This document shows, piece after piece, positions 17,204 to 24,288 of a DNA stretch of 37,143 bases (position 1 is its first letter; each line of letters begins with the position of its first letter). Location: positions 2,459-39,601 of the forward strand of contig DYNF01000034.1 in NCBI GenBank assembly GCA_020721205.1, read 5' to 3'. The stretch comes from Prochloron sp. SulCav_FS08_3_32_3330 (GTDB lineage: Bacteria; Cyanobacteriota; Cyanobacteriia; Cyanobacteriales; DYNF01). The position numbers and the translations under genes were made by a program. A model generated the notes under the pieces. The model did not search any database, was not told the origin of the DNA, and was given only the letters and a program-made list of their open reading frames with translations.

Positions 17204-17309
17204 ATAAATCATCTTCAGCAATAGAAATTATGATTTCTTGACCATCGAGTAAATTAAGATTTTCGGCTAATTGTAAGGTATTACCTTGTTTGATTGCTTT
17301 AATTTTCAT
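17190..17309 (-). pseudogene. Truncated antitoxin gene (AF2212/DUF104-like N-terminus)
   Basis: A 39-codon frame beginning MKIKAIKQGNTLQLAENLNL and continuing LDGQEIIISIAEDDLL before running into repeat copy C, where it stops. The pattern (I-K-A-I, then L-x-L-P/D-G-Q-E-I-x-I-x-I) is the N-terminal barrel strand set of small antitoxins of the AF2212-like/AbrB style, which are normally about 70-80 residues and are followed by a PIN toxin. The C-terminal toxin-binding part and the toxin are gone. Its upstream DNA is one copy of a 50-bp direct repeat with a promoter-like TATACT. Confidence 0.65.
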
Positions 17310-17332
17310 GATTATTAAGTGGTTATTATTAA

Positions 17333-17382
17333 AATAATAATTGGTTACTTTTTAAGTATAGCTTAAATAACTCTGATACTAG
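17333..17382. repeat. 50-bp direct repeat, copy 1 (promoter-bearing)
   Basis: Fifty bases ending TCTGATACTAG are identical to 18273-18322, 940 bp away. On the minus strand the repeat contains TATACT (complement of 17355-17360), a good -10 hexamer, 45 bp before the truncated antitoxin start. The MITE-like element at 17381 begins exactly where the repeat ends. Confidence 0.9.
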
Positions 17383-17499
17383 ATGATCATAAATATTGTC
17401 ATATATAAAAAAGTTCGTAGTTGGGCTTCAGCCCAATCTAGTTAGGGCTGAAGCCCAACTACGAACGATCTTTTTTTGTTACTTTATTTATGACCACCT
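17381..17499. mobile_element. MITE-like element with TCATAAAT terminal inverted repeats (copy 2)
   Basis: Same layout as 9522-9638: ends AGATGATCATAAAT (17381-17394) and ATTTATGACCACCT (17486-17499), then a core palindrome GTTCGTAGTTGGGCTTCAGC with its complement (17413-17466). The subterminal ATATATAAAAAAGTTCG and TTGTTACTTTATTTATGA are shared with copy 1 almost exactly, which shows it is one element family and not two independent hairpins. Confidence 0.78.
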
Positions 17500-17507
17500 A
17501 CTTACTA

Positions 17508-17654
17508 GGTCAAATCCCCGAATTTTGAGGATGGGGTAAGGAAAAGTCGGGGATTTTCAGTGATATAGGGGAAACTTTAAGCTTGGGTCAAATCCCCGAC
17601 TTTTGAGGATGGGGTGAGGAAAAGTCGGGGATTTTTAGTAAGATAGGGGAAACA
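17508..17654. repeat. Two tandem 78-bp units with an AATCCCCGAC hairpin
   Basis: The unit GGTCAAATCCCCGA(C/A)TTTTG, then AGGATGGGGT(G/A)AGGAAAAGTC, then GGGGATTTT... starts at 17508 and again at 17586. Each contains the inverted repeat AAATCCCCGACTTTT/AAAAGTCGGGGATTT. The first copy has GAATTTTG where the second has GACTTTTG, weakening its stem by one pair. Part of the unit (CTTTTGAGGATGGGGTG) recurs at the left end of MITE-like copy B. Confidence 0.85.
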
Positions 17655-17673
17655 CTCTGAATATTAGGTCAAT

Positions 17674-18045
17674 TTACAAAAGAGGAAGTAGGCGCAAACG
17701 AAGACGATGAGCGTCCACTGTTACTACTGCTCCTTTGACTAAATCGTTTTCACATTCAGGTAAAATAGATAATAATAATTTAGTCATCGCTACTGCTTTT
17801 AATCTTTCAATCCGAATCCGAATAACAGAAGGAGAAGTTGCATTACTAAGAGCCAATAATGTATGAAAATCAGCATCAAGAGTAACGACAACACGCTTTT
17901 TTTCTTTTGCTAAGAACAAAATTTCTTGATCTTCTGCTTTAGAATATCCGATTTCACCTACATGAATAGTATCAATACCAGCTTGACTTAAAAGTGGAGA
18001 AGCTGAACGTGGTAAGCCTTGATCAAGCAACAATTTTATCCGCAT
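17674..18045 (-). CDS. DUF5615 PIN-like toxin-type protein
   Basis: The 123-residue protein follows the DUF5615 pattern: MRIKLLLDQGLPRSASPLL (the first acid of a PIN-like site at D8), then GYSKAEDQEILFLAKEKKRVVVTLDADFH with D at about 57 and 59, and VIRIRIERLK later. DUF5615 proteins are PIN-like putative ribonucleases found next to DUF433 proteins and treated as the toxin of a TA-type pair. It overlaps the DUF433 gene by 23 nt, exactly as in the second pair at 30.0-30.7 kb. Confidence 0.82.
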   Translation of the reverse strand: MRIKLLLDQGLPRSASPLLSQAGIDTIHVGEIGYSKAEDQEILFLAKEKKRVVVTLDADFHTLLALSNATSPSVIRIRIERLKAVAMTKLLLSILPECENDLVKGAVVTVDAHRLRLRLLPLL

Positions 18046-18265
18046 TTTCTAATTCAATAATCCGATCTTCAAAATAAGTAGAAGTATAAATTAATGCCTG
18101 TTGAATGTCAGCTTCTTCTAATTCGGGAAATTCTTGGTATAATTCCTCTCGATTAGGATAAGTTGCTAATAATTCAATTACTCGTTTAACTGTTAAACGT
18201 AAATTACGGATACAAGGTTGTCCATTCATCTGTTGAGGATTGCTTGTAATTCGATCTAATTTCAT
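18023..18265 (-). CDS. DUF433 antitoxin-type protein
   Basis: An 80-residue protein starting MKLDRITSNPQQMNGQPCIR, then LRLTVKRVIELLATYPNREELYQEF (read in two parts: LRLTVKRVIELLA and YPNREELYQEFPELEEADI). This is the DUF433 winged-helix family, with the motif NP..M.G.PCIR...L....I...LA. It probably represses its operon and neutralises the DUF5615 protein. I place the start at the ATG of 18265; a TTG three codons upstream is the only longer choice. A 50-bp repeat with TATACT (complement of 18295-18300) lies just upstream and is its likely promoter. Confidence 0.82.
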   Translation of the reverse strand: MKLDRITSNPQQMNGQPCIRNLRLTVKRVIELLATYPNREELYQEFPELEEADIQQALIYTSTYFEDRIIELENADKIVA

Positions 18266-18272
18266 CTTGATC

Positions 18273-18322
18273 AATAATAATTGGTTACTTTTTAAGTATA
18301 GCTTAAATAACTCTGATACTAG
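18273..18322. repeat. 50-bp direct repeat, copy 2 (promoter-bearing)
   Basis: Identical to 17333-17382. On the minus strand its TATACT lies 30 bp before the DUF433 ATG at 18265, giving a short leader. Together the two copies bound a 940-bp segment that holds the MITE-like element, the 78-bp repeats and the DUF433/DUF5615 pair. Confidence 0.9.
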
Positions 18323-18330
18323 TAAAAAGT

Positions 18331-18500
18331 CAAAAAGGCAACGGGTTCAAACCCGTTGCTACATAGGCAAAACAGGCATACGCAGGTTGATTTTTTTAAT
18401 ATTAGTTAATATTTAATCATAAAACCCGTCTTCACGGGTTTTGTTTAGGTAGCAACAGGTTTTAACCCGTTGGAAAAAAAAGAATGAAAATACCCTGCTT
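18331..18500 (+). repeat. Composite palindromic repeat (copy D)
   Basis: Contains the left GGCAACGGGTTCAAACCCGTTGC hairpin in two arms (about 18336-18360), the AAACAGGCATACGCAGGTTG spacer, TAGTTAATATTTAATCATAA, the inner AAACCCGT/ACGGGTTTT hairpin (about 18421-18441), and the right GCAACAGGTTTTAACCCGTTG. The right end GAAAAAAAAGAATGAAAATA, then CCCTGC, matches copies B and E. The left terminal TTTTCATTCT is not recognisable here. Confidence 0.8.
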
Positions 18501-18542
18501 CGGAAGTTTAGAAAAATTAGGATTTTTAGTTTACAATCTTGA

Positions 18543-18980
18543 TTAAATTTTGATATAATTTCCTAAAATTTGAGTTAATCCGGGGATAGCTTCTGCTACT
18601 TCACCTTTCACAGAAGGACGCACTTTATTATAAGCAATTTTGACAATTTTATTCTGAGATTTTTCAATTTTTGCATCGGTTACACTTAAGATAACATCAG
18701 CAGTAGTAGAGTTATTTTCTACTAAATATTGAAAGGGATCCCCTGTGGCTAAACCCTCTTTCCAGATTGGATCTAAAGCCACAGAAACTTGAGGTAAAAG
18801 TCTTTCAATTGCTTCTTTAATATAATTAGGACTAACACCTTTTAATGCCCCATAAACTGCTTTAAAAGCAAGTCCAGTAATGCCCGTTTTTTTGCTAACT
18901 TGATCCTCCATTAATTTAGCACAGTCTATGGCAATATTAGACTGTATTTCTTGAGGTTTTATTTGTTCACTTAATTCCAT
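18543..18980 (-). CDS. DUF6918 family protein
   Basis: The 145-residue protein starts MELSEQIKPQEIQSNIAIDC; a longer version from an ATG at 19010 adds ten hydrophobic/basic residues and cannot be excluded. It has the pattern of DUF6918: IDCAKLMEDQVSKKTGITGL, then a region where a helix precedes LDPIWKEGLATGDPFQYL, and VTDAKIEKSQNKIVKIAYNK with PSVKGEVAEAIPGL near the end. The domain has no known function. No membrane segment or signal peptide is visible. It is divergent from the membrane protein at 19.1 kb. Confidence 0.7.
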   Translation of the reverse strand: MELSEQIKPQEIQSNIAIDCAKLMEDQVSKKTGITGLAFKAVYGALKGVSPNYIKEAIERLLPQVSVALDPIWKEGLATGDPFQYLVENNSTTADVILSVTDAKIEKSQNKIVKIAYNKVRPSVKGEVAEAIPGLTQILGNYIKI

Positions 18981-19102
18981 AATTATTATTTTTGAAAATA
19001 AATTGTTCATTTTTATTATAATGATAATTCACCAATTGAATTATCATTATTTCTTATCAATATTTGGGAAAATATACTATAATTATATTTAAAATCTTAA
19101 AA

Positions 19103-20050
19103 ATGAAAATAATAATATCAAAAATTAAACCCTATTTTCGTTGGTTTATGATCGGATTAGTTTTAATTTATCTAATTAAAACTTTTCAAGATAACTGGAT
19201 TTCTATTCAAGCAATTAATCTTGATTATAATGATTATTTAAGTCTGATTATTGCCTTTTTTATTACACTTTTTGCTCATATTTTTGCGGGAATAGTTTGG
19301 TTTTTAATCCTGAGAAAAACTTTTGAACAAAAAATTAACTTTTTCTGGACAATTAAAGTTTATTTAATCACTAATATGGCTAAATATCTGCCCGGAAATA
19401 TCTGGCATTTTTACGGTAGAATTAATTTTATTTATAAAAAAGGAGCTAGTTTAGGAGTTGCTAGTATTAGCGTATTATTAGAACCATTATTAATGGCGGC
19501 TTCTGCCCTTTTAATAACATTAATAAGTCATAGTATCGGCTTAATCTCTATTTCTCAAAACCCTAGTTTATTACTGTTAGAATTACTAATTTTAATAATT
19601 ACTTTAATCTCTTTTCATCCTCAAATAATTAACCCAATTATTCATCGTTTAAGTAAGATAAAATTTAAAAATAAAACTCAAGAAATAGAAGCAGAAAAAA
19701 CTGATCTTAAACATTATCCTATTTTGCCATTTTTAGGAGAATTAATATTTGTGATTTTAAGAAGTTTAGGCTTTTTGTTTATCATAAGTTCTCTAATTTC
19801 TCTTAATTTCTCTCAAATTTTTCTGTTAATAAGTGCTTTTAGTTTTGCTTGGTTATTAGGTTTAATTATTCCGGGTGCGCCGGGAGGTTTAGGTATCTTT
19901 GAAGCAACGATTATTACTTTATTAAATCATCAATTTCCGAGCGAAATTATTGTTGTTAGTGCAGGAATTTTTCGAGTTATTAGTATTTTAGCAGAAGCGA
20001 TAGGAGCAGGTTTAACTTATCTTCCTATTTTACCTAAAGATCAACTATAA
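19103..20050 (+). CDS. Lysylphosphatidylglycerol synthase-type TM (flippase-like) membrane protein
   Basis: From the ATG at 19103 the protein has 315 residues; a TTG at 19064 would add 13. It is very hydrophobic, with about eight predicted membrane segments (the first at about 13-30 of the ATG form). It carries the UPF0104/LPG-synthase-TM pattern: YLITNMAKYLPGNIWHFYGR (cytoplasmic loop) and IIPGAPGGLGIFEATIITLL near the end. The family includes the flippase half of MprF and putative glycolipid or polyprenol-linked sugar exporters. No synthase domain is attached. Its lipid substrate is unknown. Confidence 0.8.
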   Translation: MKIIISKIKPYFRWFMIGLVLIYLIKTFQDNWISIQAINLDYNDYLSLIIAFFITLFAHIFAGIVWFLILRKTFEQKINFFWTIKVYLITNMAKYLPGNIWHFYGRINFIYKKGASLGVASISVLLEPLLMAASALLITLISHSIGLISISQNPSLLLLELLILIITLISFHPQIINPIIHRLSKIKFKNKTQEIEAEKTDLKHYPILPFLGELIFVILRSLGFLFIISSLISLNFSQIFLLISAFSFAWLLGLIIPGAPGGLGIFEATIITLLNHQFPSEIIVVSAGIFRVISILAEAIGAGLTYLPILPKDQL

Positions 20051-20118
20051 TTAGATCATGCTATAATATTTATTATCAAAATTAATTTTCTTGATCATTA
20101 AACAAATTCGTTAAAATT

Positions 20119-20487
20119 ATGGTAACAGATGAGTATATCAATTACTGGAAAAATAAACGTAATCAACAAAAGGAAAAATTAGATGAAGAAATGCAAAAAG
20201 CTAGACAAAGTTTAGAGCTAATAAAAAACATCTTAATTAAAGAATTTAAGGTGACAAAAATAATTTTATTTGGCTCTTTAATTAAAGGCAATTTTCATCA
20301 AGAATCCGATCTAGATCTAGCTGTAGCTGGAATAGAAAAAAGTGATTATTTTCGAGCTTTTGCTATGGTTAATAGTCTAAGTAATCGCCCAGTAGATTTA
20401 AAACCCTTAGAAGATTTAGAACCTTATTTTTTACAAAAAATAATGAAATATGGAGAATGTATTTATGAACAAAATAACCTCAACTGA
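20119..20487 (+). CDS. MNT-type minimal nucleotidyltransferase (antitoxin candidate)
   Basis: The 122-residue protein has a helical N-terminus and a nucleotidyltransferase core: ILFGSLIKGNFHQESDLDLAV, read as GSLIKG (GS motif at about 56) and SDLDLAV with the two metal-binding aspartates (about 66 and 68). A further acid is in NRPVDLKPLEDL. It overlaps the HEPN gene, the standard arrangement of MNT-HEPN TA systems, in which MNT neutralises the HEPN RNase, sometimes by adding AMP to it. Confidence 0.83.
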   Translation: MVTDEYINYWKNKRNQQKEKLDEEMQKARQSLELIKNILIKEFKVTKIILFGSLIKGNFHQESDLDLAVAGIEKSDYFRAFAMVNSLSNRPVDLKPLEDLEPYFLQKIMKYGECIYEQNNLN

Positions 20488-20968
20488 AATTACCGAAATC
20501 ATGGGAGATATTAATAATGAATTATGGAGAATGGAACGCTTAGAAAAGGAGATTAAACAAGTTCAACAAGAAATAGTAATTCACCCAGAATTAACTAATA
20601 TTTTGTTTGAAAGTTTGGCTTTAAAACTTCATAATTTTTATACAGGTTGTGAAAGAATTTTTCAAATTATTGCTGATGAGTTAAATGGTGGAAAACCATC
20701 TAGTTATGACTGGCATCGGCGTTTACTTGAAAGAATGACAACTCAACAAATTAATCGTCCTGCTGTAATTAAGGAAAATACTGCTAAAAAACTAAAGGAA
20801 TATTTAGGTTTTCGTCATATTGTGCGCAATATTTATGGTTTTGAATTAGATATTAAAAGGGTAGAAAATTTAGTTAATAATTATTTTTTCGTCTGGTCTG
20901 ATTTTAAAAATGATCTATCTACTTTTTTAGATTGGCTTGATCAATTAAAAATTTCCCTTGAGGATTAA
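20465..20968 (+). CDS. HEPN-domain protein (HepT-like ribonuclease candidate)
   Basis: From the ATG at 20465, which has GGAG nine bases upstream inside the MNT gene, the protein has 167 residues; an ATG at 20450 adds five. It is all-helical with two halves: about 1-60 (coiled, Glu/Lys-rich) and a HEPN unit with ALKLHNFYTGCERIFQIIA and the catalytic-type motif FRHIVRNIYGFEL near residues 118-130, matching the R-x4-6-H-like HEPN RNase signature in altered form (RHIVRN, with Tyr three residues later). It pairs with the MNT gene. Toxicity is an inference. Confidence 0.72.
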   Translation: MNKITSTEITEIMGDINNELWRMERLEKEIKQVQQEIVIHPELTNILFESLALKLHNFYTGCERIFQIIADELNGGKPSSYDWHRRLLERMTTQQINRPAVIKENTAKKLKEYLGFRHIVRNIYGFELDIKRVENLVNNYFFVWSDFKNDLSTFLDWLDQLKISLED

Positions 20969-21039
20969 TTTAAACAAATATCTTATTTAGTGTTATAATA
21001 CATTTAATCAATTTTCCCTAACAATTACTAATTAAAATT

Positions 21040-21909
21040 ATGTTCAACATTAAAACGGAAAATCGTCAATATCAAACTTATATTTTAACCGATGATCAAG
21101 GTCAATCTTCTTTAGAAATTGTACCAGAAAGGGGCGGAATTATTACTCAATGGCAAGTTAATAATCAAGCTATTTTATATCTTAATCAAGAAAGATTTAC
21201 TGACCCAAATTTAAGTGTAAGAGGTGGGATTCCTATTTTATTTCCCATTTGTGGCAATTTACCCGATAATTCTTATCAATTAAATGGTCAAAAATATACT
21301 TTAAAACAACATGGTTTTGCCAGAGATTTACCTTGGCAAGTTGTAAAACAAGATACTAATAATCAGGCTAGTTTAACCATAAGTTTAAGCAGTAATCCAG
21401 AAACTTTTAAAGTTTATCCTTTTAATTTTACCCTAGAATTTACTTATATTATTAAAGGCAATTCTTTGAAAATTCAACAGAAATTTACTAATAATTCTTC
21501 AACAAAAATGCCTTTTTCTGTTGGTTTACATCCCTATTTTAATATTACTAATAAAAATAATCTTTCTTTTGATATTCCTTCTCATCAATATCAAGATCAA
21601 CAAACTAAAGAAATTTTACCTTTTAAGGGTTCTTTTAATTTTGAAAAAGACGAAATAGACGTAGGTTTTACTTATCTTTATCAAGAAAATACCAGTTTTT
21701 CTGACCAAAATCAAGATTTAACAATACAAATTAACTATTCTTCCCTTTATTCTACTCTTGTTTTTTGGACATTGAAAGGACAAAATTATATTTGTCTTGA
21801 GCCTTGGAGTGCGCCCCGTAATGCCTTAAATACAGGGGATCAGTTAACTTTTCTTGAGCCTGAAAGTAGCCTCACGGCAGAGGTGGAGATGATTTTTCAA
21901 AAAAATTAA
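21040..21909 (+). CDS. Aldose 1-epimerase family protein
   Basis: The 289-residue galactose-mutarotase-like beta-sandwich protein. Recognisable parts are LEIVPERGGIITQW (about 25-38), GGIPILFPICGNLPD (about 62-76), LKQHGFARDLPW (with catalytic-type His), FSVGLHPYFNI (second His) and CLEPWSAPRNALNTGD near the end with the conserved Glu. This looks like the subfamily of glucose-6-phosphate 1-epimerase/YeaD relatives, which interconvert alpha and beta anomers. The sugar is not certain. It lies about 75 bp before tRNA-Lys. Confidence 0.82.
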   Translation: MFNIKTENRQYQTYILTDDQGQSSLEIVPERGGIITQWQVNNQAILYLNQERFTDPNLSVRGGIPILFPICGNLPDNSYQLNGQKYTLKQHGFARDLPWQVVKQDTNNQASLTISLSSNPETFKVYPFNFTLEFTYIIKGNSLKIQQKFTNNSSTKMPFSVGLHPYFNITNKNNLSFDIPSHQYQDQQTKEILPFKGSFNFEKDEIDVGFTYLYQENTSFSDQNQDLTIQINYSSLYSTLVFWTLKGQNYICLEPWSAPRNALNTGDQLTFLEPESSLTAEVEMIFQKN

Positions 21910-21982
21910 AGAAAATACTTGCATTTTTTAAAAAGGTGCGCTATATTTATAAATTGTGTGAAGGAAATAAAAAACCTTTCAC

Positions 21983-22054
21983 GGGTCGCTAGCTCAGCGG
22001 TAGAGCACTCGGCTTTTAACCGAATGGTCTTGGGTTCGAATCCCAGGCGACCCA
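21983..22054 (+). tRNA. tRNA-Lys (anticodon TTT)
   Basis: A 72-base cloverleaf: acceptor stem GGGTCGC/GCGACCC with discriminator A; D arm GCTC-AGCGGTA-GAGC; anticodon stem TCGG/CCGA with loop CTTTTAA giving anticodon TTT; T arm TGGG-TTCGAAT-CCCA. CCA is not encoded. A T-run follows directly (TTTTTT), consistent with termination. Confidence 0.97.
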
Positions 22055-22074
22055 TTTTTTAAGGATTTTTTTTT

Positions 22075-22180
22075 AGTTTTCATTTTCCAAAAAGCAACAG
22101 GTTGAAACCTGTTGCTACATAAACAAAACCTGCCTACGCAGGTTGAATTTTTTAATATTAGAAAAAAAAGAATGAAAACG
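22075..22180 (+). repeat. Internally deleted composite palindromic element next to tRNA-Lys (copy E)
   Basis: Starts with AGTTTTCATTTT, has the left GCAACAGGTTGAAACCTGTTGC hairpin (about 22093-22115), ACATAAACAAAACCTGCC and TTTTTTAATATTAG, then jumps to the right end GAAAAAAAAGAATGAAAACG. The whole inner hairpin and right GCAACGGG hairpin are missing, but both ends with the GTTTTCATT/AATGAAAAC inverted repeat remain. It begins about 20 bp after the tRNA. Confidence 0.75.
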
Positions 22181-22200
22181 TCCTGCCTGTTTTACTTCTT

Positions 22201-23442
22201 TTAAGGAAAAATTGCTTCTTTTTTGTGTTCTTTATTGAGGGAATCACCTAATTTTTCTAAAGCAATTAAACAGGCATATTTTAAATCCCAAAGATTAGTT
22301 TCTAAGGCTTTTTTTAATTCAGGAATTGCTTTTTTATTTCCTATTTCCCCCAAGGAAATCGCCCCCGCAATCCTCGATTTTTGAAATTGTGGTGCTTTAT
22401 TTTGTAAAGCTTCATTTACTAATAAATCATAAGTTGAATCCTGTTTTAACCATCCAAAAATTTTAATAAAATGATAATGGGCGCTGTAATTTTTCTTAGC
22501 TTTTTCTTGATAGGATTGTATTAATAATTCTGGGGATTGTTTGGGATATAATTCTAATATATATTTCGTCGCTAGATAACATCTTTCAAAATCTGTGTCA
22601 TAAAGTTCATTAATTAAAAATTCTAAACTAGGCGTTTGATCATATTTATAGAAAAATTTTAAATCTTTAATATGATCTCTTAATACTTTTTCTAAATCAG
22701 GTTTTATTTTATTAAAAGTGAGTTTATTTTGAGCTAAACCAGATTGAGTTAGTAATCTGATTGCTCTTAAACGAAATACCATTGAAACGGGACATTTCAC
22801 AATAGACTCTATTCCCTCATAATATTGAGCATCAATCAAATCTTGAATACAGTCTCGGCGATCATTCCCTTTCGCATGGTGAAGAAAGCTTGTAATTTTA
22901 GCTATTTGGGAAAAATCCCCTGTTAAATGGGCAATAGAGGCGATCGCCCCACTCGCAATATTTTCACAGGAGGAGGTGGTAAATTTTCTGATTTTGGCTA
23001 GGGCAGGTTGATAATTTAATTTCGTTAAAATTGCAATTATTTTACGATAATTATAATTATTTTTTTCTAAAAGTTGAGTTATTTTTTCCAACATTTCTTC
23101 ATTTTCTGTGCCTATTTCCCCGATCGCCACTACTGCATTTTCCACAACAGAAGGGTCTTCATCCTCTAAACATTGACTTAAAACGGATAAACTTTCAGTG
23201 GCTCTTAATCGTCCTAAGCTTTCAATCGCTTTACGTCGAGTAAGGCGATCGCATAAATGAGGATCAAGATTAGACACTGCGGAAATCAAAGCTTGAATAG
23301 AAGCTTCAGTAGGAAAAAAAGCTAAATAAGAAGCGGCTAAATAGCGCTCGGAGGGATCTGTTAACTGATCTAAAGGGATTTGTAAAATGGAGATGGCTTC
23401 TTCTTCGGTTAAGTCAAAAAGAGGTGTTAAATTATAATTCAT
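22201..23442 (-). CDS. HEAT-repeat protein, E/F-type phycobilin lyase-like (CpeY-like candidate)
   Basis: The 413-residue HEAT/PBS-lyase-repeat protein. The N-terminal FDLTEEEAISILQIPLDQL (9-27), then RYLAASYLAFFPTEASIQALI and RLTRRKAIESLGRL, closely follows the style of the bilin lyase CpeY and related E/F-type subunits, including the DRLTRRKA segment. Further repeats (DPSVVENAVVAIGEIG; IAGAISLGEIGNKKAIPEL; KYACLIALEKLGD) run to the C-terminus. Such proteins attach or detach phycobilins on phycobiliproteins or act as chaperones for them. No phycobiliprotein gene is in the window, so the pigment-related role is inferred from family resemblance only. No signal peptide. Confidence 0.6.
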   Translation of the reverse strand: MNYNLTPLFDLTEEEAISILQIPLDQLTDPSERYLAASYLAFFPTEASIQALISAVSNLDPHLCDRLTRRKAIESLGRLRATESLSVLSQCLEDEDPSVVENAVVAIGEIGTENEEMLEKITQLLEKNNYNYRKIIAILTKLNYQPALAKIRKFTTSSCENIASGAIASIAHLTGDFSQIAKITSFLHHAKGNDRRDCIQDLIDAQYYEGIESIVKCPVSMVFRLRAIRLLTQSGLAQNKLTFNKIKPDLEKVLRDHIKDLKFFYKYDQTPSLEFLINELYDTDFERCYLATKYILELYPKQSPELLIQSYQEKAKKNYSAHYHFIKIFGWLKQDSTYDLLVNEALQNKAPQFQKSRIAGAISLGEIGNKKAIPELKKALETNLWDLKYACLIALEKLGDSLNKEHKKEAIFP

Positions 23443-23572
23443 AAATTCATTTAGGTAAAAATTGATTTAAAATAGAAAAAGAGGAAAGCAAAAAACCTAG
23501 TTTAATTAATAATTAATTTTAGGGAATGCTTTGCTATTTGAAATATAATTTTTTTGAGACAAAGATAATTTT

Positions 23573-24205
23573 ATGAATATTTACCTTTTTTCTTTTATTA
23601 TTGGTGGAATTTTTGTTAGTTTATCGGCATTAAGTGGTATAGACGGTGCAGATTTTGACCAAGAATTTGATTTTGATTCAGATCATGATTTTGACATTCA
23701 TTTAGATTCTGATATCGAAATTACCCCTTATGAGGAGGAAAATAAAGAAGAAGATCGAATTATTCCTCGCCAAAGAAAATTTCCTAGATTGCCCATAACT
23801 AGCTTTAAATTTTGGACTTTTGGCTCTTGTTTTTTTGGTTTAACAGGGTTAGTTTTATCTTGGTTAAATACAGGAATTTCTACTAATTTTATTCTTGTTG
23901 TTTCAATTTTTGTGGGTTTAACTTGTGGCATATCTATGGTGAGTGTGTTAAGAAATTTACGCAAAAATCAAGCAAATAGTTTATTAAAAAGTGAAGAAAT
24001 TGCTGGTTTATTGGGGGTGGTAGAAGTGCCGTTTAATCCTCAAAGTAAAGGAAAAATTAGGGTTAATATTAAAGATTTAATTGTTGATTTTATGGCGATA
24101 ACTGAAGAAGATAAAGAGTTTCAGAAAGGGGATAAAGTCTTAGTTGTGGGAAGGGAAAATAATAAAGTTTGGGTAGTTTCTGCCAATGTACTTGAGGATG
24201 AATAA
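23573..24205 (+). CDS. NfeD-like membrane protein with C-terminal OB-fold domain
   Basis: The 210-residue protein has an N-terminal hydrophobic segment (about 3-21), a strikingly acidic stretch (DFDQEFDFDSDHDFDIHLDSD, read as residues about 27-47), two further membrane segments (about 80-97 and 103-122) and a soluble C-terminal domain (about 143-207; GLLGVVEVPFNP, KGDKVLVVGRENNKVWVVSA) that looks like the OB-fold of NfeD proteins. NfeD partners usually lie next to flotillin/SPFH or stomatin genes and act in membrane organisation or protease function. No such partner is adjacent here; the next gene is an ABC ATPase. Confidence 0.65.
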   Translation: MNIYLFSFIIGGIFVSLSALSGIDGADFDQEFDFDSDHDFDIHLDSDIEITPYEEENKEEDRIIPRQRKFPRLPITSFKFWTFGSCFFGLTGLVLSWLNTGISTNFILVVSIFVGLTCGISMVSVLRNLRKNQANSLLKSEEIAGLLGVVEVPFNPQSKGKIRVNIKDLIVDFMAITEEDKEFQKGDKVLVVGRENNKVWVVSANVLEDE

Positions 24206-24288
24206 GTTTTTAGAAAAGCTCAAGTATGGAATTTTGAATTTTCAGGTATAATTAAAATTTTATTATAACATTAATGTTTTAAAACAAA

